A DNA stretch of 20,415 nucleotides from IMG/VR virus record IMGVR_UViG_3300027777_000190, positions 1 through 20,415 of that record; one strand, written 5' to 3'. Under the pieces are notes generated by a model. That model had not been told where the DNA came from and did no database searches. It saw only the letters and a list, made by a program, of their open reading frames with translations. Position 1 is the first letter of the stretch. Each line of letters starts with the position of its first letter. Positions 6,619-15,037 of this stretch are shown in pieces. The position numbers and the translations under genes are program-made. This stretch comes from a virus.

Positions 6619-7620
6619 TTAAGCGATCAGCACGCCGCAGAATTGCGGGCCTGAAGATGTGAGGTTGCCGGCAAATCCGATGAGCTTAACGATTGCGTCT
6701 TGGTTAACTGCTTGACGCTCGCCGCCGATTGGCACGAAATTACGATCAGCGTGTGGACGGAACATAATGTATTTAGTGTTCAAGAACCACATATGGTTTG
6801 CTGTTGCGGCTGAACCGATACCACCGTCCAAAATTACGTCAGATGCCATACCTGCGCCGTAGTATTTCAACGATGCGAAACCAGCGCCAGCTTGCGAATT
6901 GCCACCGTCTGTGATACGTTGGATCGACTGCAACGATTGCAAATACAATTTGTAATAGTTGTTGTCGCAAACGATCAGATCAGGCTTGTCAGTTCCACGA
7001 ATCAACTGAACAGCTAGAGCATCCATATATGATTGGATGTTCGATGCCGAAACAGCAGAGCCGCCGTTGGTCACGCCTGAATAGGCAACAGATTGCCAAA
7101 ACGTGAAAGTCGCACGATTGATGCCGCCGTATGTGCCGGTTGTTGGTGCGTCAGGAATTGCAGCACCGAGGCCAGTAATGTTTTTGCCTGAGTTACCCGT
7201 ACCGTCTAGGTAAATGTCACCCGAAATACGGTTAGCCAACTGAGCTTCAGCCACATTCATACGACCGTCAAGCAAGTCGATAATCGCTTCTTTACCGCTG
7301 TTTTGGATCATTTCCAAGCCGCTGATCGAAACTGCCGATGCGTACTGGGTGATTGAGAACTGAGCAGCCGAAATGGGGCTGTTTTGCGACACGTTTAACA
7401 CTTCATAGCCTGAATAGCTGTTGGTGTTGTTGGTTGTTGAGTCGTTATACATGATCTCTTGCAAAATCACGTTACCGCCTGAAAACGTCTTTACGTTGCC
7501 ACGTTCTTTCAAACGGCGCAGTAAAGCGTTGTTATTTGTTACGTTATCAGCAAGTTCACCTGTGCGGCTTTGAATGTTAGTCGCAATGATGTCGCTGATC
7601 GAGCTATTGGCAAATGCCAT
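6619..7620 (-). CDS. Major capsid (coat) protein
   Basis: This 333-residue protein has the expected length and place (after portal and scaffold, before decoration protein). The N-terminal helix region (IATNIQSRTGELADNVTNNNALLRRLKERG) is followed by SGGNVILQEIMY and an E-loop-like stretch. The helix LEMIQNSGKEAIIDLLDGRMNVAEAQLANR precedes a domain with PDLIVCDNNYYKLYLQSLQSIQRIT. The region HMWFLNTKYIMFRPHADRNFVPIG near the end is typical of HK97-fold phage coat proteins. GGAG lies 6 bases before the ATG. There is no visible N-terminal prodomain or protease gene nearby, which fits a scaffold-assisted head like P22. Confidence 0.85.
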   Translation of the reverse strand: MAFANSSISDIIATNIQSRTGELADNVTNNNALLRRLKERGNVKTFSGGNVILQEIMYNDSTTNNTNSYSGYEVLNVSQNSPISAAQFSITQYASAVSISGLEMIQNSGKEAIIDLLDGRMNVAEAQLANRISGDIYLDGTGNSGKNITGLGAAIPDAPTTGTYGGINRATFTFWQSVAYSGVTNGGSAVSASNIQSYMDALAVQLIRGTDKPDLIVCDNNYYKLYLQSLQSIQRITDGGNSQAGAGFASLKYYGAGMASDVILDGGIGSAATANHMWFLNTKYIMFRPHADRNFVPIGGERQAVNQDAIVKLIGFAGNLTSSGPQFCGVLIA

Positions 7621-7640
7621 AGTAATCTCCGATTAGGTTA

Positions 7641-8555
7641 TCAAAAACGCTCATTAAGATTGTCAAATTGCTCCAACAATAATGAACGCCTATCTTGCGC
7701 TTTGGTACTCGTTGCCGCCCCTGGTGTGGAACTTTTAACGCTGACCGCTGCCGCCCGAGCCGCTTTCGCTGCCCTGTTCGATTGTTCCCGTTTTGCCGCA
7801 TCTGCTTGACCCTGTGAGGCTTGCTGATGCTTAGTAAACAAGTCATTATCTAGGCGTATTGCTTTTTGATACGCATCATCCAGGTCTTTCGCCACGCCGC
7901 TGTTAAGCAACTGGATCATTGTTGGACGTGCTTCCTCAAAATACTCTGCTTTTGTTTGAAATTCACTAATTTCATTCAAAAGTGCTTGATTCTGTGCTGC
8001 TTCCTGCTGTTGCTTCCAATTTAACACCTCGCCACGAACTTGTGCAAGCTCGTTTTGAATAGCGTAAAAATTAGGATCAGTTGGTTGAATCTGCACTTCG
8101 CCCATATTGATCCCATACTGTTGGGCTAGTTGGGCAAAATATGCTTGCTTCTGTTGTGGTGAGCCGTGGCGCAATAAATTATCAGCTTCCATTAAGGCTT
8201 TTACCGCCTGCGGTGCTTCAATGCCAAGCCCACGAATGTTTTGCATATAAGGCTCAATGGCCTGCTGCATTTGATCGGCAAATTGCGCTTTTGACAGCAG
8301 AGGCTGAACCCCTGCTTTCATTTCTTCTTCACGTTTCCAAGCGTATTCTTTTAGCTTTGGATCAGCGGTTGTCCAGGCTTCGTGATAATCCTTTTTCCAC
8401 GATGCTGGCGGTCTTTCCCAAACGGGTGGTTCTGGCGGTGGCTCAAGATCGGGTTCGGGCTGAGTCCTGACTGCCTCGACGGGTGTTTCATTCTGAACCT
8501 CGTCAAACTGCTGTGACAGTAATTCTCGACGATCTGGCTGTTCAGTATTGTCCAT
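7641..8555 (-). CDS. Scaffolding protein
   Basis: This 304-residue protein directly precedes the coat gene, the usual place for a scaffold. It has an acidic, proline-rich beginning (QPEPDLEPPPEPPVWERPP, about residues 32-50) followed by PASWKKDYHEAW, a common signature of phage scaffolds. A long Gln/Ala/Glu helical body (about 65-265) and a basic Ala-rich tail complete it. A motif near the beginning (DRRELLSQQFDEV, 8-20) recurs almost at the end (DRRSLLLEQFDNL, 288-300). Scaffolds drive coat assembly inside the procapsid and leave before or during packaging. AAAGGGG precedes the ATG. Assignment rests on order, helical composition and the PASWKK-type motif. Confidence 0.8.
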   Translation of the reverse strand: MDNTEQPDRRELLSQQFDEVQNETPVEAVRTQPEPDLEPPPEPPVWERPPASWKKDYHEAWTTADPKLKEYAWKREEEMKAGVQPLLSKAQFADQMQQAIEPYMQNIRGLGIEAPQAVKALMEADNLLRHGSPQQKQAYFAQLAQQYGINMGEVQIQPTDPNFYAIQNELAQVRGEVLNWKQQQEAAQNQALLNEISEFQTKAEYFEEARPTMIQLLNSGVAKDLDDAYQKAIRLDNDLFTKHQQASQGQADAAKREQSNRAAKAARAAAVSVKSSTPGAATSTKAQDRRSLLLEQFDNLNERF

Positions 8556-8565
8556 TCATACCCCT

Positions 8566-8886
8566 TTAGGTAAATTTACGGCGTAGTTGTGAAAGAATCT
8601 GATTTGCTTGCTTGTGTGTCATATTTCCCAATTGTTGCCGCATAACTTCCCGCCGTGTATCTTTTGGTGGTGGCAACTTGGTTTCCATCTTTTCGTTACC
8701 TACTTCAATGCAGCCATGCTGTCGCAAATGGTCACGATGCACCGAACGGCTCGTAATCATCGAACCGTCGATCATAGATTTGTAAGGTGCAATGTCAGGC
8801 ATAACCATTGGGCCAAGGCTCTCGTAATGCTCTTTTGAACCTTTCTCGACCAGTTCGCCATTAACGTATATGTAAGTTTTTTTCAT
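8566..8886 (-). CDS. Conserved head-module protein of unknown function
   Basis: This 106-residue soluble basic protein lies between portal and scaffold genes. It begins MKKTYIYVNGELVEK and contains MPDIAPYKSMIDGSMITSR, then RDHLRQHGCIEVGNE, a combination recurrent in phages at this position. A basic helical C-terminus follows (MTHKQANQILSQLRRKF). One Cys only, so no zinc site. Its ATG overlaps the upstream stop (ATGA, 8883-8886). It may help prohead assembly; no activity can be read from the sequence. Confidence 0.65.
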   Translation of the reverse strand: MKKTYIYVNGELVEKGSKEHYESLGPMVMPDIAPYKSMIDGSMITSRSVHRDHLRQHGCIEVGNEKMETKLPPPKDTRREVMRQQLGNMTHKQANQILSQLRRKFT

Positions 8887-9242
8887 ATCAAAGCTAAAAC
8901 GTCCTCATCATCCATTTCTATGTGTTCGTTGTAAATCCTGTTTACTCGATTCAAATCAGCCAACATTGCATCGTAATCAATCACAGCTGGCGCTTGCGCT
9001 GTTGCTTCAATCACAAACGGTTCTGCAATTTCCTCCGCAATTCTTGGTTTACCCTCAACTATTTGCTCAAATAACGCTAAAACCTCATCTCGTCTTGCTT
9101 TTGCTTTGTCTGCCTCTGCTTTAAGGTAGGCATCTTCCTCTTTTTTGCGTTTACCGCCATCGTGCATATCCATCTCGACGATGACAGGCACATAATCCCA
9201 TGTCGCATCGTCCCACGTTCCGGTATCCCAGTAACCGTTCAT
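8883..9242 (-). CDS. Small acidic head-module protein of unknown function
   Basis: This 119-residue protein starts MNGYWDTGTWDDATWDYVP, with three WD(x) repeats in the first 16 residues. It continues with a highly charged helix (GKRKKEEDAYLKAEADKAKARRDEVLALF, about 30-58) and ends acidic (MDDEDVLALI). The Trp-Asp beginning is common in phage proteins next to portal genes. The ATG overlaps the portal stop (ATGA, 9239-9242), which argues for production with the portal. No family function is known to me. Confidence 0.65.
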   Translation of the reverse strand: MNGYWDTGTWDDATWDYVPVIVEMDMHDGGKRKKEEDAYLKAEADKAKARRDEVLALFEQIVEGKPRIAEEIAEPFVIEATAQAPAVIDYDAMLADLNRVNRIYNEHIEMDDEDVLALI

Positions 9243-11587
9243 GCAAGCTCGACCCCCGCGGCTCTCCCATCTGCGCCACGGACAATCTTCTTAGGTGCTG
9301 CAATAACCGTCATTACGCCATTAATCTTATCCATTGCCATGTTGTGCATATTGTTCATGTTTTCGTGCATCTGAACCATACGGTTCATTGCTTGCGTCAC
9401 ATTGTCACCCAGTTCTGCGGCAATCTTGGTGCTTGCAGCCTCTTGAGCCTCAAGCAATGGCAAGTCTAAGCCTGGGTTCGCCCCAATCCTAGCCACCATA
9501 ATCTTGGTTGCAGACTCTAGCTCAGTTTTCCACTTTTCCAATTGTTCAGCGGCTTGCAACTTGGCTTGTTCCATTGCCTGCATATACTGTTGTTTTTGCG
9601 CCTCAAGTTGTGTTTCGGCTTGCAGTTTCATTTGGTGCATTTGAACGTCTGCCTGCGCCTTGGCTTGAGCTACCTGAATATCGGCTTGCGCCCGTAGTTG
9701 TTCAGCCTGCGCTGTGGCCTGCATCTTCATTTGCTCGTTTTGGGCTTGAGCTTGCATCTTCATTTGCTCAAACTGCTGCTCTGCCTGCATCTTCATGATT
9801 TCAGGGTTTGGCGGTGGTGGTTGTTGCGCCATCATTTGCTGCTTTTTCTGCAACTCTTGCATAGCCTGGTCAATCGTACCCTCAATCGGTGTGGCTTTTT
9901 TGTATGCGCCAACGCCAAACTTAACCAATTCAATCAACATAGGCACTAACTCTGGCGCTTGTTGACCCATTGGCAAGGCTTGCGTCAAGAACCCACCCAT
10001 CGCTTGCAAGAACTCAACTCGCTCACGTTTGTTTTGATTTTCGTCAATCTGCACCAGACTATCTGAGTCAACTTGGATGCGGAACGAACGTAATGGCTTG
10101 TCTTGGATTAACTGCAACGCCTGTGGGATAAGCGCCTGATCTGCCGGTTGCATACCTTGTGCGGCAGCGTACATTAAGATAGTTGTGGGCTGAAATTTAG
10201 TGCAAATGACTTGGGCTTTTAACTGGAATAACTCACTTGCAAACAAGGCAACATCTTCTTGCATCGAGCGCAAGCGCAGTCCTGCATACTGACCCTTAAT
10301 CTGTTGTGCCGTAGCGGTTTCACTAGCTGCTGTCTGTCCCCGAACAATGTCACTAATACCTGTGATTTCATAAATTTGGTTTTTGATTTCATCTCTTGCC
10401 CGATAGCATTGCAATAGAGCATTTGACAGGGTATCCAACGGCAACAAGTCAATAGACCCTTTTAAGCCGCCTTTTTCAGAGAACGCCATCCATTTATCAA
10501 CAGGGATAAGTGTGTTGTTATCGCCTTCAGTCAAAAGACGCTGTAAAGTGGGTTGTGATGCGTCATAGACCCCACGCACACGCAATGCCTTAACTAACCC
10601 GTCGATACGATCAGTCAAAATGTCTAGCTCTGTGGCTTGATCTTGATAAAGCACAAAGTCAGGCACAGGCACAAGCGTGTCGCTCGTCATTGTGGCGTAC
10701 AACGGTTTAGCGCATGGAAAGAAATTCTCTAGCTCTAGCGGATCTTCACGTTCATCCAATATGTCTGGGCAACTCTTGCTAATCCAGTACACCTTGCCAC
10801 TTTCTTTGTCCCAAATCTCGCAAATCTTTGCCCTTGTGAAATCTTTGGACTGGGTTGAATACTGTTTATTCGTTTCAGGCCCTGCATCTAATGGTATTTT
10901 TTTAGCCATTTCTTCGCCAAATCGTTCGGCAAGGCTTTCTTTTGTCATGTACACCCAACGCCAGACGCTTGTGACTTCTTCCCATGTTCGTGCAACTGAA
11001 TGACCAAAATCTTTCCAATGCACATAATCAGTTGGCGCACACTCGTACTCAATTTCTTCTTGTGGCTCGACTTCTTCACCCAAAGCGCCATCAATGCCAG
11101 GCATTGCTGTTTTAATTTGTTGGCCTTCGCTGTCAACTTCGTCTACATCTTCTGTGATTTGCAGCCCATCTTCAGGAATGTCTTGCGCCCGAACGTGTGG
11201 CTCGTAGCGCACCCATGCCACGCCTCGACCACCTAAGAACCTGTCCTCAACTGCGTGTTTCATTGTCGATCTGAAATCGGTGTAATGCTCAATCTCAAAG
11301 TCCAAGGCACGTTCAATGAGTTGTGCGGCAACACGGGCAACTGGATCGTTATCGCCAAAGCGTCTAGCAACGTCTGCTTTTGGTAATCGAGCGTATACGG
11401 CAGGGATCAGCGTTTGTACGTTAGACCACAGAATATTAAATTTAGCGGTTTCGTTTGTATTCTGATTGCGGTTGTCATCACGGTAACGCTTAACAATCTT
11501 AGTGGTGCGACCTTCCCACTTTTTAAATTCATTGTCGTATTGGCTGATTGTATTCAGCCATTTTTGCACACCAGTCAATGCTTCCAT
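9239..11587 (-). CDS. Portal protein, P22-like, with hendecad-repeat C-terminus
   Basis: This 782-residue protein forms the DNA gate at one capsid vertex. Portal features include the beginning (QKWLNTISQYDNEFKKW, then FNILWSNVQTLIPAVYARLP), an acidic insert with WKDFGHSVARTWEEV, and the helix ARDEIKNQIYEITGISDIVRG. This is followed by ATAQQIKGQYAGLRLRSMQ, as in P22-type portals. Residues 596-694 consist of nine 11-residue repeats rich in Gln, Met and Ala, and the end is also helical. P22 portal is about 725 residues with a long C-terminal helical barrel; the repeats here occupy the matching place. I use ATG 11585-11587; the frame also allows TTG at 11602, which would overlap the FkbM gene. 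Confidence 0.88.
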   Translation of the reverse strand: MEALTGVQKWLNTISQYDNEFKKWEGRTTKIVKRYRDDNRNQNTNETAKFNILWSNVQTLIPAVYARLPKADVARRFGDNDPVARVAAQLIERALDFEIEHYTDFRSTMKHAVEDRFLGGRGVAWVRYEPHVRAQDIPEDGLQITEDVDEVDSEGQQIKTAMPGIDGALGEEVEPQEEIEYECAPTDYVHWKDFGHSVARTWEEVTSVWRWVYMTKESLAERFGEEMAKKIPLDAGPETNKQYSTQSKDFTRAKICEIWDKESGKVYWISKSCPDILDEREDPLELENFFPCAKPLYATMTSDTLVPVPDFVLYQDQATELDILTDRIDGLVKALRVRGVYDASQPTLQRLLTEGDNNTLIPVDKWMAFSEKGGLKGSIDLLPLDTLSNALLQCYRARDEIKNQIYEITGISDIVRGQTAASETATAQQIKGQYAGLRLRSMQEDVALFASELFQLKAQVICTKFQPTTILMYAAAQGMQPADQALIPQALQLIQDKPLRSFRIQVDSDSLVQIDENQNKRERVEFLQAMGGFLTQALPMGQQAPELVPMLIELVKFGVGAYKKATPIEGTIDQAMQELQKKQQMMAQQPPPPNPEIMKMQAEQQFEQMKMQAQAQNEQMKMQATAQAEQLRAQADIQVAQAKAQADVQMHQMKLQAETQLEAQKQQYMQAMEQAKLQAAEQLEKWKTELESATKIMVARIGANPGLDLPLLEAQEAASTKIAAELGDNVTQAMNRMVQMHENMNNMHNMAMDKINGVMTVIAAPKKIVRGADGRAAGVELA
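9506..9802 (-). repeat. Nine 33-bp units coding hendecad coiled-coil repeats
   Basis: The portal C-terminal region reads as nine exact-length 11-residue units without indels. The first unit is EIMKMQAEQQF, then EQMKMQAQAQN and EQMKMQATAQA, with later units such as AQAKAQADVQM and HQMKLQAETQL. A Gln or similar residue at unit position 2, Lys or Arg at position 4 and Gln at position 6 recur. An 11-residue period predicts a nearly straight or slightly right-handed helical bundle. Confidence 0.85.
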
Positions 11588-11588
11588 C

Positions 11589-12200
11589 TTAAATTCTCGC
11601 AAAAATTACGTCACGGTTGACCCGCCCGACGATCTGATAGCCCCAATTCGCAAGCAAATTAATCGTATTTTCATTGCTATAACCGTATCTTTCGCCACAA
11701 CCTTTAAGCTCTAGCGTGATAACCGGATATGTTTTTTTAATGGTTTGTTCTGCGCCAAGCAACGCCAAATGTTCGTAACTTTCAATATCTAACTGGATAA
11801 AATCACAATCATTTACATCAAACGAGTCAATCGTAAGGACTCGCACCTCATTGCCTGCTTTGATTTGATGCGCTCCTATATTGTCAGGCTGGATTCTGTC
11901 AACAGCCGCAATACCTGTTTTGTCACCAAACGCAGCTTGCGTATGTTCAATGTTTAAAATGCCTTTTGTATTTAATACCAAGGCTGAATAATTTAACGCA
12001 TCAGGCTCGACGGTAATCACTCTTTCAAAATAGTTAGCCATATTTGCAGGAAATAATCCAATGTTGCCACCTGCTTGAATGACAGTTCTGAAGTTGTTAA
12101 CGTAAATGTAACTTAACGTTAAATCAGGCAATTCGTTTAACAATGCCGTGATGCAAACTTCATCAAAGTCAGGTACGTACCAGCCTTCAACCAATTTCAT
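11589..12200 (-). CDS. FkbM-family SAM-dependent methyltransferase
   Basis: This 203-residue protein has the class I methyltransferase layout of the FkbM family, which methylates hydroxyl groups, often on sugars. Motif I is TVIQAGGNIGLFP (39-51), followed by the acidic residue after strand 2 in VITVEPD (61-67). The family-typical TIDSFDVNDCDFIQLDIESYE (123-143) and a closing ITLELKG strand follow. In motif I the usual Asp (IDVGAN) is replaced by Gln-Ala (IQAGGN), which could alter cofactor binding. AAGGATACC precedes the ATG; the gene overlaps the glycosyltransferase by 14 bases. The pairing suggests it methylates the sugar that enzyme adds, an inference. Confidence 0.85.
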   Translation of the reverse strand: MKLVEGWYVPDFDEVCITALLNELPDLTLSYIYVNNFRTVIQAGGNIGLFPANMANYFERVITVEPDALNYSALVLNTKGILNIEHTQAAFGDKTGIAAVDRIQPDNIGAHQIKAGNEVRVLTIDSFDVNDCDFIQLDIESYEHLALLGAEQTIKKTYPVITLELKGCGERYGYSNENTINLLANWGYQIVGRVNRDVIFARI

Positions 12201-12777
12201 ACGGTATCCTTGTTTGTTCCCACGGTCTAGGTTTGCCGTGGAATATTACTACCTTGGCATCGTCTAACCCGTTTGGCAGCACATCAGCCTTAAAGCTCAC
12301 TATCCCATCCGCAATATCCTGCCAGTATGTCACTTTGTCCCGCATAAAGTGTTCAATGTAAGTCTGGTCACCACCCGCCGTATACATCTGTAATGCAGCA
12401 AACTTGTCGTACAAATCAACAGATTTTGACCAATACATCATGCTTGATTGCATTGCTTTCGGGTTGTATTGACCCCGATAAACATCACGCATAATCACAA
12501 AATCATGCTGCTTTGCCGCCTCAATCATTGCCGTACAGTCACCAGTCAACACGGTATCTAAGTCAAAATACAGCGCACTTGGTAACCTAAACAACTCCAT
12601 CTTTGACCACCAACCGTCCCAATTGTGCAGCAAAGGCAACGTGTGGCAATCCAGTTTTAGATCAGATAAACAAACAAACGCATGGCTTGGCAAATATTTG
12701 GCACACATCTTTTCAAGCGCATAAACGTGTTCAGGCTTGAAATCACCACCAGACCGCAATACGCTTGCTACGATCAT
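12187..12777 (-). CDS. Glycosyltransferase (GT-A type, GT8-like)
   Basis: This 196-residue protein has the GT-A signature ALYFDLDTVLTGD (68-80), with DLD as the metal/nucleotide-sugar binding DxD. It is preceded by WDGWWSKMELFR (53-64), the usual acceptor-side helix of small GT8-like enzymes. Further along are YTAGGDQTYIEHFM (128-141 or so) and a C-terminal VVIFHGKPRPWE, where the His fits the metal-ligand position seen in GT8 relatives. Phage members of this kind are often next to FkbM methyltransferases. The ATG overlaps the upstream stop by ATGA. The donor sugar and acceptor (capsid protein, host glycan or DNA) are unknown. Confidence 0.8.
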   Translation of the reverse strand: MIVASVLRSGGDFKPEHVYALEKMCAKYLPSHAFVCLSDLKLDCHTLPLLHNWDGWWSKMELFRLPSALYFDLDTVLTGDCTAMIEAAKQHDFVIMRDVYRGQYNPKAMQSSMMYWSKSVDLYDKFAALQMYTAGGDQTYIEHFMRDKVTYWQDIADGIVSFKADVLPNGLDDAKVVIFHGKPRPWEQTRIPYEIG

Positions 12778-13097
12778 TGCGTAAAAATACCTACCGCCAT
12801 GACTTCAACGCCTGCGCCAGTTGTAATCTTCCAAGCGCCGTTTGCAGATACTGCGTTTAGCTCGATGTTATACACACCAATGCCGCCGCCGACCGCAGCT
12901 GGCAACACAGTATGCGTCAAAATGCCTGCGCCTGTACCGTCAACGATTTGAACCGTTGAAGTCAATGCTGTATTGACCGTACAAACCAATCTGTGAATGT
13001 AATCACCAATTGCGCCTGTACCGCCTAAAACCTGCGCCGATGAACTTGCTGCAATGTGTTCGTATTGGTAACGATAAGGATTTGCTACGCCACTCAT
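12774..13097 (-). CDS. Small virion-like beta protein after terminase
   Basis: This 107-residue protein contains YQYEHIAASSSAQVLGG, TGAIGDYIHRLVC and the ending GAWKITTGAGVEVMAVGIF. It is Gly/Ala/Val-rich and strand-forming, with no catalytic motif. I have met the same N- and C-terminal patterns in phage proteins of unknown function near structural genes. Both ends overlap neighbours by ATGA (13094-13097 and 12774-12777), so it is part of the packaging and head transcript. A minor capsid or decoration role is plausible. Confidence 0.6.
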   Translation of the reverse strand: MSGVANPYRYQYEHIAASSSAQVLGGTGAIGDYIHRLVCTVNTALTSTVQIVDGTGAGILTHTVLPAAVGGGIGVYNIELNAVSANGAWKITTGAGVEVMAVGIFTQ

Positions 13098-14431
13098 AAT
13101 CTTCTACTCCGTTGTGTTGTGTGGGTTGCCCACATATCATTTAAAGTTACTGTGTTTTCTGGCCCGACCATAAGAGGCTTTTCTGTATCTGCTTGCTTAA
13201 CCTTTGGCTCTAGCCTCCAAGCAATCGCCAACATCCTAAATGCGTCAGCTGGGTGAGAAGTCCAATCATGCCTGGGCGTTTGCCTAAATGCCTTCTTGTC
13301 CTCGTCATATTCCCGTTGATATTGCCTTAGTGCTTCTAACCCATCGTGTGTGCGTTCAGCATCAAACCAACATTGCGACAACATCTGCCTGACCGCTTGA
13401 ATCCCATCTTGCACCGACAAGTCAGGCACGATAGCCATGTTGTTGATACCTAAATACTCTGCCAATTGCTCAATGACTGACTTACCCGCAGCTGCCAAGG
13501 TTTTAGCCCTCGCGTCATGCGGTAGGTAATGTTTACCGTAAATATACGGCTTTTGTAGCACTATTTTAGCTATTTCCTCGATATTTGCACCACTTATTGC
13601 AAAATAATCAATGATGTGGATTTCGTTACGCACGACTTGATACCACCAAATTGCCGTGTCATCTCGATAACCCAAGTCCCAAGCCGTGTGGCAAGGTATG
13701 TGCGGATCGTAGTCAACACGCCTAACTTGTCCGGCCTCGGTCACTTTGCGTAAGTCCTCGCCATAGAACGCGCCAAGAATAGCCGCCTCAAACGAACACT
13801 CATACTCTTGTAGAAACTGGTCATCGCTGATCTGTGCGGCAGCTGCTCGTAGCTCTGTGTCAGGCAATAGACCAGACTCACTAGCCTTTAAAACAAGGTG
13901 AAACCACTCGTCAGGCGTTTTCTTAGCTGTTTCAAATATCTGCCAAAACTGGTTTTTACCCTTTGGCGTACCGGCAAACACAGCCCAACCCTGCTTGTCT
14001 GACAAAGTAGGACGAATGACGTTACCCCACACGCTAGGTCTAAAGTCCCCGTATTCGTCCATAAACACGCCATCAAAACCTAAACCGCGCATTGCATCTG
14101 CATTATCAGCACCGAACAAACGTATTTTGCCACCAGTTATAAGCTCAACCGTCAGCTCGGCCTCGTTGCTTGATGCAAGAACTGGTGCTGCAAAGCGTTT
14201 GATGTAGTCCCAAGCCACAGACTTAGCTTGGCTGCGAAAAGGTGCAATGTAGGCAAATAGTGGGCTTTCAGTCTTGCACATGAGTGCGGCACGGATAATG
14301 TCGTTGATTGCTGCGACAGTCTTGCCTGCTCGACGGTGGGCAACCAAGCAAGCCCAACGCTCGGTGCGGTTATGGAATGGTTTGAAAGCGCCCCTTGGAG
14401 AGTAGGGCAGAGTTACTTCCCGTCTTGCCAC
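13094..14431 (-). CDS. terL: Terminase large subunit (ATPase and nuclease)
   Basis: This 445-residue packaging motor has Walker A AHRRAGKT (31-38), Walker B GVFMDE (121-126) and the coupling motif FAGTPKGKN (152-160). A C-terminal RNase H-type nuclease follows, with acidic residues at TAWDLG (Asp252), LPHDAR (Asp306) and HPADAFR (Asp396). All key residues are present, so it should be active. The start is GTG at 14429-14431 inside the end of the small-subunit gene (19-base overlap); no better in-frame start exists before Walker A. It ends in ATGA shared with the next gene. The packaging type (cos or pac) cannot be told from this sequence. Confidence 0.93.
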   Translation of the reverse strand: MARREVTLPYSPRGAFKPFHNRTERWACLVAHRRAGKTVAAINDIIRAALMCKTESPLFAYIAPFRSQAKSVAWDYIKRFAAPVLASSNEAELTVELITGGKIRLFGADNADAMRGLGFDGVFMDEYGDFRPSVWGNVIRPTLSDKQGWAVFAGTPKGKNQFWQIFETAKKTPDEWFHLVLKASESGLLPDTELRAAAAQISDDQFLQEYECSFEAAILGAFYGEDLRKVTEAGQVRRVDYDPHIPCHTAWDLGYRDDTAIWWYQVVRNEIHIIDYFAISGANIEEIAKIVLQKPYIYGKHYLPHDARAKTLAAAGKSVIEQLAEYLGINNMAIVPDLSVQDGIQAVRQMLSQCWFDAERTHDGLEALRQYQREYDEDKKAFRQTPRHDWTSHPADAFRMLAIAWRLEPKVKQADTEKPLMVGPENTVTLNDMWATHTTQRSRRL

Positions 14432-14709
14432 TTGACCACCATTTCAATCGGGCCATCATTAGCGCCAGTATGTTCGGTTCGTGCAAGTTTAGGAACGTGG
14501 TACTCAGCGACAGCCATGAAACATTCAAATGCTGTCTTTGGCCCATATCGATCATCTACAGCGATCTGCTCAAGCCACGTTTGTAATAAGTGTGCATTAC
14601 CATCAACAAACGCTGCAATCGCCTCACGAGCCTTTGTGGTGGATTTGTTAGGCACTCCCTTGGGTCTGCCTGCACCTTTAATATTTGTTAATTGTTTTTT
14701 AACTGCCAT
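14413..14709 (-). CDS. terS: Terminase small subunit
   Basis: This 98-residue protein directly precedes and overlaps the large subunit. It begins MAVKKQLTNIKGAGRPKG and continues VPNKSTTKAREAIAAF, a basic DNA-binding beginning common to small terminases, then a helical body (HLLQTWLEQIAVDD, TAFECFMAVAEYHVPKL). The frame is open to 14796 but I start at ATG 14707-14709 because GAGAAA precedes it and family members begin there. The 43-base gap upstream is one of the few uncoupled junctions of the window. It recognises phage DNA and hands it to TerL. Confidence 0.8.
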   Translation of the reverse strand: MAVKKQLTNIKGAGRPKGVPNKSTTKAREAIAAFVDGNAHLLQTWLEQIAVDDRYGPKTAFECFMAVAEYHVPKLARTEHTGANDGPIEMVVKWQDGK

Positions 14710-14752
14710 ATCTTTCTCAATTGTCGTAGATTTAAGATATTTTAAGTTTAGC

Positions 14753-15037
14753 TTACTTATTCCGTTCGCTGATATTCTTGGCTTTTGCCCTTGCATCTTC
14801 TTTGCTTGATGCGCCCCATGCTTTTAAGGCTAGGGCTAGTCTGGTCGGTTTCCCGTCTTTTTCCATTGGCCCTGGCATATTGCCCATTCGTGCAAGAAAA
14901 CTGGCTCGGCGTGGGTTATCGCCTGCCTTAACGGGTGGCTTGAGGTTCATGCCCTCTGCTTTGGCACTCGCTCGACCCTTGGCATTTAGACCGCCAGCAG
15001 GGTTCTTGCCCTCCTTACGTTGCCAAGCCGCTGTCAT
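14753..15037 (-). CDS. DUF6321-like small basic protein
   Basis: This 94-residue very basic protein reads MTAAWQRKEGKNPAGGLNAKGRAS, then LKPPVKAGDNPRRASFLARM, GNMPGPMEKDGKPTRLALAL and KAWGASSKEDARAKAK. These blocks match a family I recall as DUF6321, frequent in phages just before the terminase. Its function is unknown; charge and placement suggest nucleic acid binding. ATGA overlap with the 51-residue gene upstream. The family number is from memory. Confidence 0.75.
   Translation of the reverse strand: MTAAWQRKEGKNPAGGLNAKGRASAKAEGMNLKPPVKAGDNPRRASFLARMGNMPGPMEKDGKPTRLALALKAWGASSKEDARAKAKNISERNK

Noticed and set aside
14710-14752. Promoter or near-palindromic operator (TTAAAATATCTTAA) before the small terminase
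   Set aside because: A/T-rich with one mismatch pair and no matching -35; too weak to call.
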